Source: JAABRU01 sp050180235
GTDB lineage: Bacteria; Desulfobacterota; Desulfobacteria; Desulfobacterales; Desulfococcaceae
Length of the DNA: 19,894 nt
Direction of reading: 5' to 3'
Assembly (NCBI GenBank): GCA_050180235.1
Contig: JBFXEJ010000111.1
Span: 1 to 19,894, forward strand
The notes below the pieces were generated by a model that saw only the letters and a list, made by a program, of their open reading frames with translations, was not told where the DNA came from and ran no database searches. Each line of letters opens with the position of its first letter. Position 1 is the stretch's first letter. Shown here piece after piece: positions 8,635 to 14,516 of the stretch. Both the position numbers and the translations under genes were made by a program.

Positions 8635-8677
8635 TTCCTGATTATGACTTATTCTGTATAAAAAACAGAATCAGGAA
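8635..8677. promoter_or_regulatory. Nested inverted repeats upstream of pilin 1
   Basis: An outer perfect 9-bp pair, TTCCTGATT (8635-8643) and AATCAGGAA (8669-8677), encloses an inner 7-bp pair, ATTCTGT (8651-8657) and ACAGAAT (8665-8671). The two share three bases on the right arm, so as hairpins they are mutually exclusive. The location between the TGTC cluster and the sigma-54 promoter suits an operator or DNA-bending site. It lies upstream of the predicted transcription start, so it is probably not an RNA structure of the pilin message. Confidence 0.4.
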
Positions 8678-8746
8678 ACAGAAAATATTTATAATATTTT
8701 GTATATCAAACAGGTTATAATTTTAAAGCAATATTTTTTTCATTTA

Positions 8747-8762
8747 TGGCACGCTGTATGCA
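8747..8762 (+). promoter_or_regulatory. Sigma-54 promoter of pilin 1
   Basis: TGGCACGCTGTATGCA matches the -24/-12 consensus, with GG (8748-8749) and GC (8760-8761) separated by exactly 10 bp and the extended TGGCAC block intact. Transcription would start near 8773, leaving a leader of about 124 nt before the pilin ATG at 8897. A sigma-54 activator gene (5261-6655) and a TGTC cluster in enhancer position support the call. Confidence 0.82.
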
Positions 8763-8896
8763 TCTACATATAGCAACAGAAAAGTAAAATAATAAACCAA
8801 GGGGGTGATAGAGAGGAGAGCGTTTTTGAGAGGCATTTTTTGGAGATTATGCGTTTTTTTAATTGTAACATTACACAATTTTAAAGGAGAAAGAAA
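8763..8896 (+). other. Pilin 1 leader
   Basis: This is the predicted untranslated leader. It ends in the ribosome site AAAGGAG (8883-8889), seven bases before the ATG. Just upstream is a 6-bp stem, AATTGT (8861-8866) with ACAATT (8875-8880), which also contains the DNA palindrome TGTAA-CA-TTACA (8864-8875). Its position directly before the ribosome site could affect message stability or translation. I see no known riboswitch motif here. Confidence 0.35.
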
Positions 8897-9280
8897 ATGA
8901 GATTGAACAAAAAAGGTTTTACCCTGATCGAGCTTATGATCGTTGTGGCCATTATCGGTATTCTGGCTGCCATCGCCATCCCGAACTTCCTGAACTATCA
9001 GTGCAAGTCCAAACAGAGCGAGGCAAAACAGTCCCTGGGAACCATCGGAAAAAACCAGGAAGCATATCTCACAGAGTATGACAGATATTCTGATGACTTT
9101 ACTGAACTGGGATTCGCAGCCAAAGGCAAAGTAAGATATACCTATACAGCTACCTTTGATGGCAAAACCAGTTTTACTGCTACAGCCACATCTACCAGAG
9201 TAAAAGGAACAAGAACAGACGTTTGGACAATCAATTCATCGCAGACTTTGGCCAATACTACCAATGCATGCTCCGGTTGA
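8897..9280 (+). CDS. pilA: Type IV major pilin-like protein (pilin 1)
   Basis: A 127-residue class III signal-peptide protein. The leader MRLNKKG is followed by FTLIELMIVVAIIGILAAIAIPNFLNY, the classic hydrophobic alpha-1 helix. Prepilin peptidase should cut after G7, and glutamate +5, needed for assembly, is present. The mature protein is about 120 residues. It has one cysteine near the end of alpha-1 (YQCKSKQ) and one near the C-terminus (NACSG), a plausible disulfide. The C-terminal half is rich in threonine and serine (for example TATATSTRVKGTRTD), giving many potential O-glycosylation sites. The short length resembles deltaproteobacterial pilins. A good ribosome site, a sigma-54 promoter upstream and a strong terminator downstream make it a single-gene transcription unit, as expected for an abundant fibre subunit. 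A minor-pilin role cannot be excluded. Confidence 0.9.
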   Translation: MRLNKKGFTLIELMIVVAIIGILAAIAIPNFLNYQCKSKQSEAKQSLGTIGKNQEAYLTEYDRYSDDFTELGFAAKGKVRYTYTATFDGKTSFTATATSTRVKGTRTDVWTINSSQTLANTTNACSG

Positions 9281-9305
9281 TTGATTGCTGTATAGAATAA
9301 TTAAG

Positions 9306-9345
9306 GAACACCGGTCTGATAAAGAGTCAGACGGTGTTCTTTTTT
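9306..9345 (+). terminator. Rho-independent terminator after pilin 1
   Basis: GAACACCGGTCTGA (9306-9319) pairs with TCAGACGGTGTTC (9327-9339) as a 13-bp stem with one bulged G, around the loop TAAAGAG. Six Ts follow (9340-9345). It isolates the pilin transcript from the following glycosyltransferase gene. Confidence 0.9.
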
Positions 9346-9377
9346 GTGATTTGACATGCATGTATTTGATTTTTTTC

Positions 9378-9383
9378 TATAAT
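9378..9383 (+). promoter_or_regulatory. Candidate -10 element for the 9395 gene
   Basis: A perfect TATAAT hexamer lies just upstream of the ATG at 9395. A perfect TTGACA at 9351-9356 is 21 bp away, longer than the usual 16-18 bp. If used, transcription would begin about 5 bases before the ATG, which would make a nearly leaderless message and fits the absence of a ribosome site. It is kept at low confidence because of the spacing. Confidence 0.3.
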
Positions 9384-9394
9384 TCATAAACAGA

Positions 9395-11317
9395 ATGCCT
9401 AAACCCGCCCGCATATTCACAGAATTTGCAAAAAAATCAATATTCAGACACCTGATTTTTTTTGTATTGCTTGTCTCAGCAGCCCTGTGCATATATAAAC
9501 CGGCCCTGAACGGTCCCTTCCTTTTTGATGATCTGCCAAACATTGTCAATAATCCATACATCAGACTTGATAATCTCTCTTTCAAAAGCATATCCTCTGC
9601 CTGGATCGCGGATCATCCCTGTAAACGGCGTAAATTTTCAAATCTGAGTTTTGCCCTGAATTATTACTGGTCTGAATATAATCCTTTTGCATACCGGATT
9701 GTCAATCTTACCATTCATCTGGGTTGCGGCATTCTGGCAGTGTTATTTTTTGTTCAGATACTGAAAGATGTTCAATGGTTTGACCTTCATTACGGGCCAA
9801 CCAGGTATCTGTTGAGCATGTCTGCCGGATGTATTTGGCTCTTTCATCCCATTCAAATCAATGCAGTTACCTATATTGTTCAGAGAATGACCAGCCTTTC
9901 TGTATTTTTTTCTCTCATCTCTCTGAATCTGTGGATGATCGCTCGTAAGGCATTTAAAGAAAGAAAATATCCCGTCTTTGCTCTCTGTCTTTTTTTTGCA
10001 TTTGCAGCATGGTTTTGCGGTTTGCTGTGCAAAGAACATGTCGTAGTCCTTCCTTTGCTGGTTTTTATAAGTGAATATCTCCTGCTCCGGGATCTTTTGC
10101 CGAAATTAAAATGGCAATGGGTTGTTTGTCTTTTGATAATTATTTCATTAAGTATCTTTTTCATTATAACTCCTGAAGAAATAGCCTCTGTTTTTCAAAA
10201 ATATGAGTTTTTTGAATTTAATATGACTGAAAGACTGATGACCGAATGCCGTGTCCTGTGGCATTATATTTCCCTGTTTTATTTCCCGGCATCCCATCGT
10301 TTCAGTCTGCTCTATGACTATCCGCTTTCCCGGAGCCTCTTTTCTCCGCCTTCCACTTTCTTCAGTATTCTGGCATGGGGAATTCTCATTTTCTTTGCGT
10401 GGTTTTACAGAAGAAAATACCGGGTGTTCTCCTGGATGATTGCATGGTTTCTGATCAGTCATTTGATTGAGTCAACTGTCCTGCCTTTGGAAATTATATT
10501 TGAGCATCGTATGTATCTGCCAACTCTGGGTTTGGCATACGGTTCCGTACTGATCACGTATGACTTTTTCCGCACCCGCAGAATCCATCCGGCAATCCGC
10601 GTTCTGATCCTTTTATTGCTGTCCGTTCTTCTTCTCAGTTCCACCTATATACGGAATCTTGATTACAGAAATGCTGTCACCCTTTACCGTTCTGAATTAA
10701 ATAAATTTCCGCATTCAAAAAGAATTCTTCTGAATCTGTCAATCAGTCTGATCCGATCCGGAAATTTTTCTGAAGGTGGAAACATATTAAGAAAACTCTC
10801 TGAAAAATATTCGAACGATATAATAATTCTGCAAAATTTTTACAATTATCTGGTTTTCAATGAAAAAAATGATGACCTTGCAGAAAGGATTTATCAGAAC
10901 ATATTGACCTGTATCCGGGAAGGTTACTATAATTCCTATACGGATGCCAATGCCCTGGAGCAACTGGCAATATATTTCCGGGAGACCGGAAAATATGAAA
11001 GAGCAATTTTCCTTATTGATTTTCTGATTGCTTATTTTCAGCAAAACAGCAGATTATGGTATCTTAAAGGGCATTGTTTCGCGGGTTCAGGAGACTGGAA
11101 ATCCGCAGCCGATTCTTTTCGCAGGGCGGCAGACATTTCTCCAAAAGACGGAGAAATGATTTACTGGTACGGCACCAGCCTTGTCCGTTCCGGTGAAACC
11201 GAAGAGGGATGCCGCATTCTGAAAAAATTTGTCAGCAGTTCGGATGACAAAAACTTGACAGAAATGGCAAAAAAATGGTTAAATACAGCCTGTGTGATGT
11301 CAGATATTCAGGAATAA
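9395..11317 (+). CDS. TMTC-like GT-C glycosyltransferase with TPR tail (copy B2)
   Basis: Predicted 640-residue membrane protein, a close paralogue of the 6657-8555 product along its full length. Shared landmarks are FLFDDLPNI (42-50), HPIQINAVTYIVQRM (151-165), GLLCKEH (209-215), LFYFPASHRF (294-303) and EHRMYLP (370-376). Roughly ten membrane segments cover ~20-420 and weak TPRs cover ~445-620. Function is inferred as for its paralogue: transfer of a lipid-linked sugar to an exported protein. It follows the pilin 1 terminator and carries its own candidate promoter. No Shine-Dalgarno sequence is visible before the ATG. The last ~30 codons contain the TGTC/GACA cluster that may serve the second pilin promoter, so this 3' end may be under both coding and regulatory constraint. 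Its C-terminus runs past where the paralogue stops. Confidence 0.87.
   Translation: MPKPARIFTEFAKKSIFRHLIFFVLLVSAALCIYKPALNGPFLFDDLPNIVNNPYIRLDNLSFKSISSAWIADHPCKRRKFSNLSFALNYYWSEYNPFAYRIVNLTIHLGCGILAVLFFVQILKDVQWFDLHYGPTRYLLSMSAGCIWLFHPIQINAVTYIVQRMTSLSVFFSLISLNLWMIARKAFKERKYPVFALCLFFAFAAWFCGLLCKEHVVVLPLLVFISEYLLLRDLLPKLKWQWVVCLLIIISLSIFFIITPEEIASVFQKYEFFEFNMTERLMTECRVLWHYISLFYFPASHRFSLLYDYPLSRSLFSPPSTFFSILAWGILIFFAWFYRRKYRVFSWMIAWFLISHLIESTVLPLEIIFEHRMYLPTLGLAYGSVLITYDFFRTRRIHPAIRVLILLLLSVLLLSSTYIRNLDYRNAVTLYRSELNKFPHSKRILLNLSISLIRSGNFSEGGNILRKLSEKYSNDIIILQNFYNYLVFNEKNDDLAERIYQNILTCIREGYYNSYTDANALEQLAIYFRETGKYERAIFLIDFLIAYFQQNSRLWYLKGHCFAGSGDWKSAADSFRRAADISPKDGEMIYWYGTSLVRSGETEEGCRILKKFVSSSDDKNLTEMAKKWLNTACVMSDIQE
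11228..11301. promoter_or_regulatory. Candidate PilR activating site inside the 3' end of the 9395 gene
   Basis: TTTGTCA (11228-11234) and TGACAAA (11245-11251) form a perfect 7-bp inverted pair with a 10-bp spacer. Further GACA (11257-11260) and TGTC (11298-11301) sites follow. The core centre is about 137 bp upstream of the -24 element at 11377, almost the same distance as the cluster ahead of pilin 1. The same half-site sequence (TTTGTCA/TGACAAA) occurs in both. Spacer length differs (6 versus 10 bp), which weakens but does not remove the parallel. Confidence 0.42.
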
Positions 11318-11376
11318 TCCCATATATATTTTTTTATTAAACAAATACAAGTAATTGATTTGGAAAACCCAATATA

Positions 11377-11392
11377 TGGCATTTTTATTGCA
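11377..11392 (+). promoter_or_regulatory. Sigma-54 promoter of pilin 2
   Basis: TGGCATTTTTATTGCA has GG (11378-11379) and GC (11390-11391) separated by exactly 10 bp, with the TGGCA and TTGCA blocks typical of strong sigma-54 promoters. The start of transcription would be near 11403, giving a long leader of about 263 nt to the pilin ATG at 11666. It occupies the same position relative to its pilin module as the promoter at 8747. Confidence 0.8.
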
Positions 11393-11410
11393 TAAGCAGA
11401 ATTCAGTTGC

Positions 11411-11492
11411 AAAGGCAGTTTACCCCTGATATGTGGAACAAGTTTTCAGCTTGTTCATGAGTAGACACAATCCGGAACTTTGTGCTGCCTTT
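11411..11492 (+). ncRNA. Structured RNA element in the pilin 2 leader (candidate)
   Basis: Three stems can form together. P1 pairs AAAGGCAG (11411-11418) with CTGCCTTT (11485-11492). P2 pairs GAACAAG (11436-11442) with CTTGTTC (11450-11456) around the loop TTTTCAG. P3 pairs CACAA (11466-11470) with TTGTG (11480-11484). P3 ends exactly where the P1 3' strand begins, so the helices could stack in a three-way junction. A T-rich run (11490-11500) follows P1, so it could also act as a transcription attenuator. I do not recognise a known riboswitch class: the conserved core of GEMM c-di-GMP aptamers is absent. Confidence 0.4.
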
Positions 11493-11509
11493 TATTTTTA
11501 ATTAATGAT

Positions 11510-11627
11510 GCGAATTAAGAGTTAAATCCGGTAAATTAAAATCAGGCAGTTGCAAAACAGCTCCGGCAGGTTCAGCTTTATAACTTTCTGTTTTTGCTGA
11601 TTCCGGAGTTTTTAACCCTTAATTGGC
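11510..11627. repeat. MITE-like element, copy A, with 9-bp target duplication
   Basis: The 118-bp unit begins GCGAATTAAGAGTTAAA and ends TTTTTAACCCTTAATTGGC, which are imperfect terminal inverted repeats. ATTAATGAT flanks it directly on both sides (11501-11509 and 11628-11636); the match continues for GC, giving 11 identical bases. Inside, AATCA and GCAAAACAG pair with CTGTTTTTGC and TGATT, so the single strand folds into one long imperfect hairpin. A related unit lies at 18366-18484. It has no coding capacity. It sits in the pilin 2 leader and ends about 38 bases before the ATG. Confidence 0.75.
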
Positions 11628-11665
11628 ATTAATGATGCCAATATGCAAAAAAAGGAGTGTGGATT

Positions 11666-12049
11666 ATGATGTTAAAAAATAATAAGGCATATACACTTAT
11701 TGAACTGATGCTGATTGTGGCCATCATCGGCATCATCGCTGCCATTGCCATCCCCCAGTACATGAACTATACCTGCAAAACCAAACAGTCAGAGGCAAAG
11801 GAAGGGCTTGGCACTCTGGCAAAACTGGAGGGATCTTATTTTTCTGTGACAGATACATACAGCGCAGACCTGGATGCCATCGGATTTGCCATGAAAGGAA
11901 GAGTCCGTTACAATTATTCGGTCACCAGCGCTGACAAAACAGGTTTCACCGCAAAAGCAGAGGGAAAACCCGATGTTTTCCTCAAACCGGATGAGTGGAC
12001 CATCAATCAGGAGATAGTTCTTCTGAATACGGTGAACGGATGCAATTAA
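11666..12049 (+). CDS. Type IV pilin-like protein with atypical prepilin site (pilin 2)
   Basis: A 127-residue prepilin from ATG 11666, chosen because AGGAG (11653-11657) lies eight bases upstream; a GTG at 11657 would overlap that site. The leader MMLKNNKA precedes YTLIELMLIVAIIGIIAAIAIPQYMNY. The residue before the expected cut is alanine rather than glycine, and mature residue 1 is tyrosine rather than phenylalanine. Glutamate +5 is kept. The body parallels pilin 1: TCKTKQSEAKEGLG, KGRVRYNYSV, DEWTINQ and a C-terminal cysteine (NGCN) that could pair with the cysteine near alpha-1. It is a diverged duplicate, possibly a minor or alternative pilin. It is driven by its own sigma-54 promoter and is followed 37 bp later by the transporter-related genes with only a weak hairpin between, so read-through is likely. 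Confidence 0.88.
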   Translation: MMLKNNKAYTLIELMLIVAIIGIIAAIAIPQYMNYTCKTKQSEAKEGLGTLAKLEGSYFSVTDTYSADLDAIGFAMKGRVRYNYSVTSADKTGFTAKAEGKPDVFLKPDEWTINQEIVLLNTVNGCN

Positions 12050-12053
12050 TATC

Positions 12054-12068
12054 TGAGGTTTTTCCTCA
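12054..12068 (+). other. Small hairpin between pilin 2 and the 12087 gene
   Basis: TGAGG-TTTTT-CCTCA is a 5-bp stem with no T-run after it. It is too weak for a clear terminator, but could reduce read-through or protect the 3' end of a processed pilin message. The next gene's ribosome site (AAGGAAG) follows closely. Confidence 0.3.
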
Positions 12069-12086
12069 ACGCAAAGAGAAGGAAGT

Positions 12087-12791
12087 ATGAAAACAGCACG
12101 TTTTTTTTATGCAATCTTTTTCCTGTCTCTGATTGTTCTTGCCATTTGTTTTCAGTCCCGTTATCTTGGACTGCGTTACGGAGAACGCATTCCCATTCCT
12201 GAATGTCCCTGGTGTGATGCGGCTGAAGCCCAGAGACCGGATGTGGTCTATATTCCTCTTGATCCGGGCATCATGCGTCTTTCTGCCCCGGCAGATCCGG
12301 ATTTTCTGGCAGATCTCCTGTGGATGCGTGCCTGCTATTATTTCGGGCAGCACACCCTCACAAACCGTGAATATCCCTTTCTTTTTCATATGCTTGATAT
12401 GATCACGGAACTGGCTCCCAAATGGGATCTTCCCTATTTTTACGGAGCAGTGCTTCTTCCAACCGAAGCAGATGCTGTTGAGGAGGGAATGTATATTATT
12501 GACAAGGGACTGATTCATTTCCCGGAAAGTTGGGATCTTTGGTTCTTTAAAGGTTATTATCTTTGGAAAAATCAGGAAGATTATGCGGCCGCTGCCGAAG
12601 CCCTTCAGAAGGCGTCCCTTTTACCCAAAGCACCGGCATTTCTGGCTCCGCTGGCTGCCACAATTGCAGGCAAAGCCGGTCAGGAGGAAATGGCCATACG
12701 TTTTCTGCAGCAGGCCATAATAAATATGAAAGATCCGAAACATATCCGTGCGTTGGAAAGAAAAATTGAGGAGATGAAGAAAGATGGATGA
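12087..12791 (+). CDS. Membrane-anchored TPR protein, possible PilG counterpart
   Basis: A 234-residue protein with one N-terminal membrane segment (about 6-22) and no lipobox. It is probably anchored in the inner membrane with its body in the periplasm. A CPWC motif lies at about 40-43, just after the anchor. Residues ~95-215 form helical TPR-like repeats (SWDLWFFKGYYLWKNQEDYAAAAEAL is the clearest). It overlaps the ABC ATPase gene by 8 bp, so the two are translationally coupled. In M. xanthus a three-gene set, pilG-pilH-pilI, directly follows pilA and is needed for pilus formation. By position and membrane topology this gene is the candidate for the first member, but I cannot confirm sequence similarity to PilG, and I leave the symbol blank. 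The ribosome site AAGGAAG supports the start. Confidence 0.75.
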   Translation: MKTARFFYAIFFLSLIVLAICFQSRYLGLRYGERIPIPECPWCDAAEAQRPDVVYIPLDPGIMRLSAPADPDFLADLLWMRACYYFGQHTLTNREYPFLFHMLDMITELAPKWDLPYFYGAVLLPTEADAVEEGMYIIDKGLIHFPESWDLWFFKGYYLWKNQEDYAAAAEALQKASLLPKAPAFLAPLAATIAGKAGQEEMAIRFLQQAIINMKDPKHIRALERKIEEMKKDG

Positions 12792-13719
12792 ATTTGCACT
12801 TCTTTGGAATCATGTCAGATTTTCCATCAGGCAGGGTTTCTGGATGAAAAAAAAGGAAATTGTTCATGATTTGACGCTGTCTGTTCCCCGGGGAACGGTG
12901 ATGGGACTGGTAGGGCCGAACGGAGCGGGAAAAACTACGACCATAAAGCTGGGAGCAGGTCTGCTGCGGCCTGAATCCGGTCAGGTTCTGATCTGCGGCA
13001 ATCAGGCACAGGATGCACAGTCCAGAAAAAAACTGGCTCTTCTAACAGAAACACAGTATATTTATCCGCATCTCAAACTCAGGGAATGGCTGACCATGCT
13101 TGCGGGTTTTTCCGGACTGGGCAGTCAAAAAATTTCTCAGCGCATAGATGAGGTTCTGACACTCTTTGAACTGCGGGATCGGTCTGAACAGATGATGCAT
13201 ACCCTTTCCAAAGGCCAGTTGCAGCGCGCGGGACTGGCCCAGACATTTGTGCATGAACCGGATATTCTTTTGCTGGATGAACCCATGAGCGGTCTTGATC
13301 CCTACTGGCGCTACCGTGTGCAGAAAATCTTTCAGGATTGCAAAGCTCAGGGGAAAACAATACTTTTCAGTTCCCATATTCTTTTGGATGTGGAAAGACT
13401 GTCTGACCGTATTGCACTTTTGGAAAACGGAAACCTCAGATGGGAGGGGAATATTTCGGATCTGCCCCGGAAGATCAAAGGGTATGAAGCCGTATGCCAT
13501 ACAGATGATCCCGGCATTATTGAAAAACTGTCTGTTCAAAAAGCTGTTCACCAGCCGGGAGGGGAATGGATTTTATCTCTTTCCCTGTCACAGAAAGACG
13601 CCTTGCTTGAGACTGTCCGAACCCAGTTGCTGAAACTGGAGTCCCTGCATCCTGTTCAGGAAGAGTTTGAAGAGGTACTGTTTCATTTTACCGCCAACGC
13701 ACGGGAAAAAAAGGAGTAA
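12784..13719 (+). CDS. ABC transporter ATPase, PilH-like
   Basis: A 311-residue ABC ATPase. Walker A is GPNGAGKTT at 44-52, the Q-loop is around Q91, the signature is LSKGQ at 141-145, Walker B is ILLLDEP at 161-167 with catalytic E166, the D-loop is SGLDP and the H-loop histidine is H198. The C-terminal ~80 residues form the accessory domain usual in ABC-2 type exporters. With the adjacent permease it makes a two-part ABC-2 transporter of unknown substrate. Placement after pilin genes matches M. xanthus PilH, an ABC ATPase required for type IV pili. The function is inferred from this context; an unrelated lipid or peptide exporter is the alternative. The start overlaps the previous gene by 8 bp. 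Confidence 0.9.
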   Translation: MDEFALLWNHVRFSIRQGFWMKKKEIVHDLTLSVPRGTVMGLVGPNGAGKTTTIKLGAGLLRPESGQVLICGNQAQDAQSRKKLALLTETQYIYPHLKLREWLTMLAGFSGLGSQKISQRIDEVLTLFELRDRSEQMMHTLSKGQLQRAGLAQTFVHEPDILLLDEPMSGLDPYWRYRVQKIFQDCKAQGKTILFSSHILLDVERLSDRIALLENGNLRWEGNISDLPRKIKGYEAVCHTDDPGIIEKLSVQKAVHQPGGEWILSLSLSQKDALLETVRTQLLKLESLHPVQEEFEEVLFHFTANAREKKE

Positions 13720-13723
13720 TGCA

Positions 13724-14503
13724 ATGATGCTGTATCTGTCCCAAATCCGCTCACTGTCCCTGAATGTCTGGCGGGAGGCTGTCCGCGACAGACTGGTTCA
13801 CCTGCTGGCCGGATCAGGAATTTTTCTGATGATCTTCTCGCTTGTTCTTGGCAGAATGGCCGTGGGGGGCGGAGACAGAGTCCTGCAGAGTTCGGGATTC
13901 TGGATTATGGGAATTTGGGGACTTCTGGCTGTGCTTTATCTCGGATCAGGCATTATCCGAAATGAAATCAGCCGGAAAACAGTCTATCTTATTTTATCAA
14001 GACCGGTAAGCCGTCCTGTTTTTCTGGCAGGAAAATTCATCGGAATGCTGATGGTGCTTTTTTCCGCTTTTGTTATTCTGGCCTCTGCATGGCTGATACT
14101 TATGAACATGGCAGGAATCAAAACCGGATGGCTCCATTTTGGGGCTCTGCTGTTTATTTTCGGAGAATGGATACTGATGGCGGCTGTCAGTCTGTGTTTT
14201 GCCAGTTTCACCTCTCCGCTGCTCCATAATTTCTTTCTCACCGGAATCAGTTTTCTGGGACATTGGAGCAATGATCTCCGGATTTATTCGGAAAATGTGA
14301 ATGATGTGATATTTCGTTATATTTTAAAAGGATTGTATTATCTTCTGCCAAATCTGGAGGCACTCAATTTCCGTGAAGCGGTTCTGTATGCGCAGCCTCT
14401 GGATGTTTCCGTGATGACTGCAGGGGCCGGAGTGCTGCTGTGCTGGATGCTGGTATTTCTGATCAGTGCCAATCTTATATTTGTCAACAGAAAACTGATC
14501 TGA
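13724..14503 (+). CDS. ABC-2 type transporter permease, PilI-like
   Basis: A 259-residue membrane protein with about six hydrophobic segments. The region VLYLGSGIIRNEISRKTVYLIL followed by SRPVSRPVFLAGKF is characteristic of ABC-2 permeases whose cytoplasmic loop contacts the ATPase. Start ATG 13724 is favoured over an in-frame upstream start at 13667, because AAGGAG (13711-13716) is seven bases upstream and the longer form would intrude 50 bp into the ATPase gene. The gap to the ATPase stop is four bases, so the two subunits are made together. By gene order it corresponds to M. xanthus PilI. The substrate is unknown. Confidence 0.85.
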   Translation: MMLYLSQIRSLSLNVWREAVRDRLVHLLAGSGIFLMIFSLVLGRMAVGGGDRVLQSSGFWIMGIWGLLAVLYLGSGIIRNEISRKTVYLILSRPVSRPVFLAGKFIGMLMVLFSAFVILASAWLILMNMAGIKTGWLHFGALLFIFGEWILMAAVSLCFASFTSPLLHNFFLTGISFLGHWSNDLRIYSENVNDVIFRYILKGLYYLLPNLEALNFREAVLYAQPLDVSVMTAGAGVLLCWMLVFLISANLIFVNRKLI

Positions 14504-14516
14504 AGGAGCCGTAAGA

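Noticed and set aside
8804..8899. A 31-codon GTG-initiated upstream reading frame whose stop overlaps the pilin 1 ATG
   Set aside because: The G-rich run is directly against the GTG, with no room for a working ribosome site. The peptide has no recognisable feature, and leader frames of this size arise by chance.
8897..9280. Pilin 1 as a conductive (e-pilin) protein
   Set aside because: The protein is short and has several aromatic residues, but aromatic content alone is not a reliable sign, and the conductivity of pilin-based filaments is disputed. I make no such claim.
11393..11665. GEMM-type c-di-GMP riboswitch in the pilin 2 leader
   Set aside because: Such riboswitches are known before pilin genes in Geobacter relatives, and the leader contains GCAAAGG, but the conserved GEMM core (ACGCAAAGCC and the partner tetraloop arm) is absent. 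I keep only an unnamed structured RNA.
13667..13723. Longer N-terminus for the ABC permease from 13667
   Set aside because: It would overlap the ATPase gene by over 50 bp, adds a non-hydrophobic extension, and ignores the well-placed AAGGAG ahead of ATG 13724.
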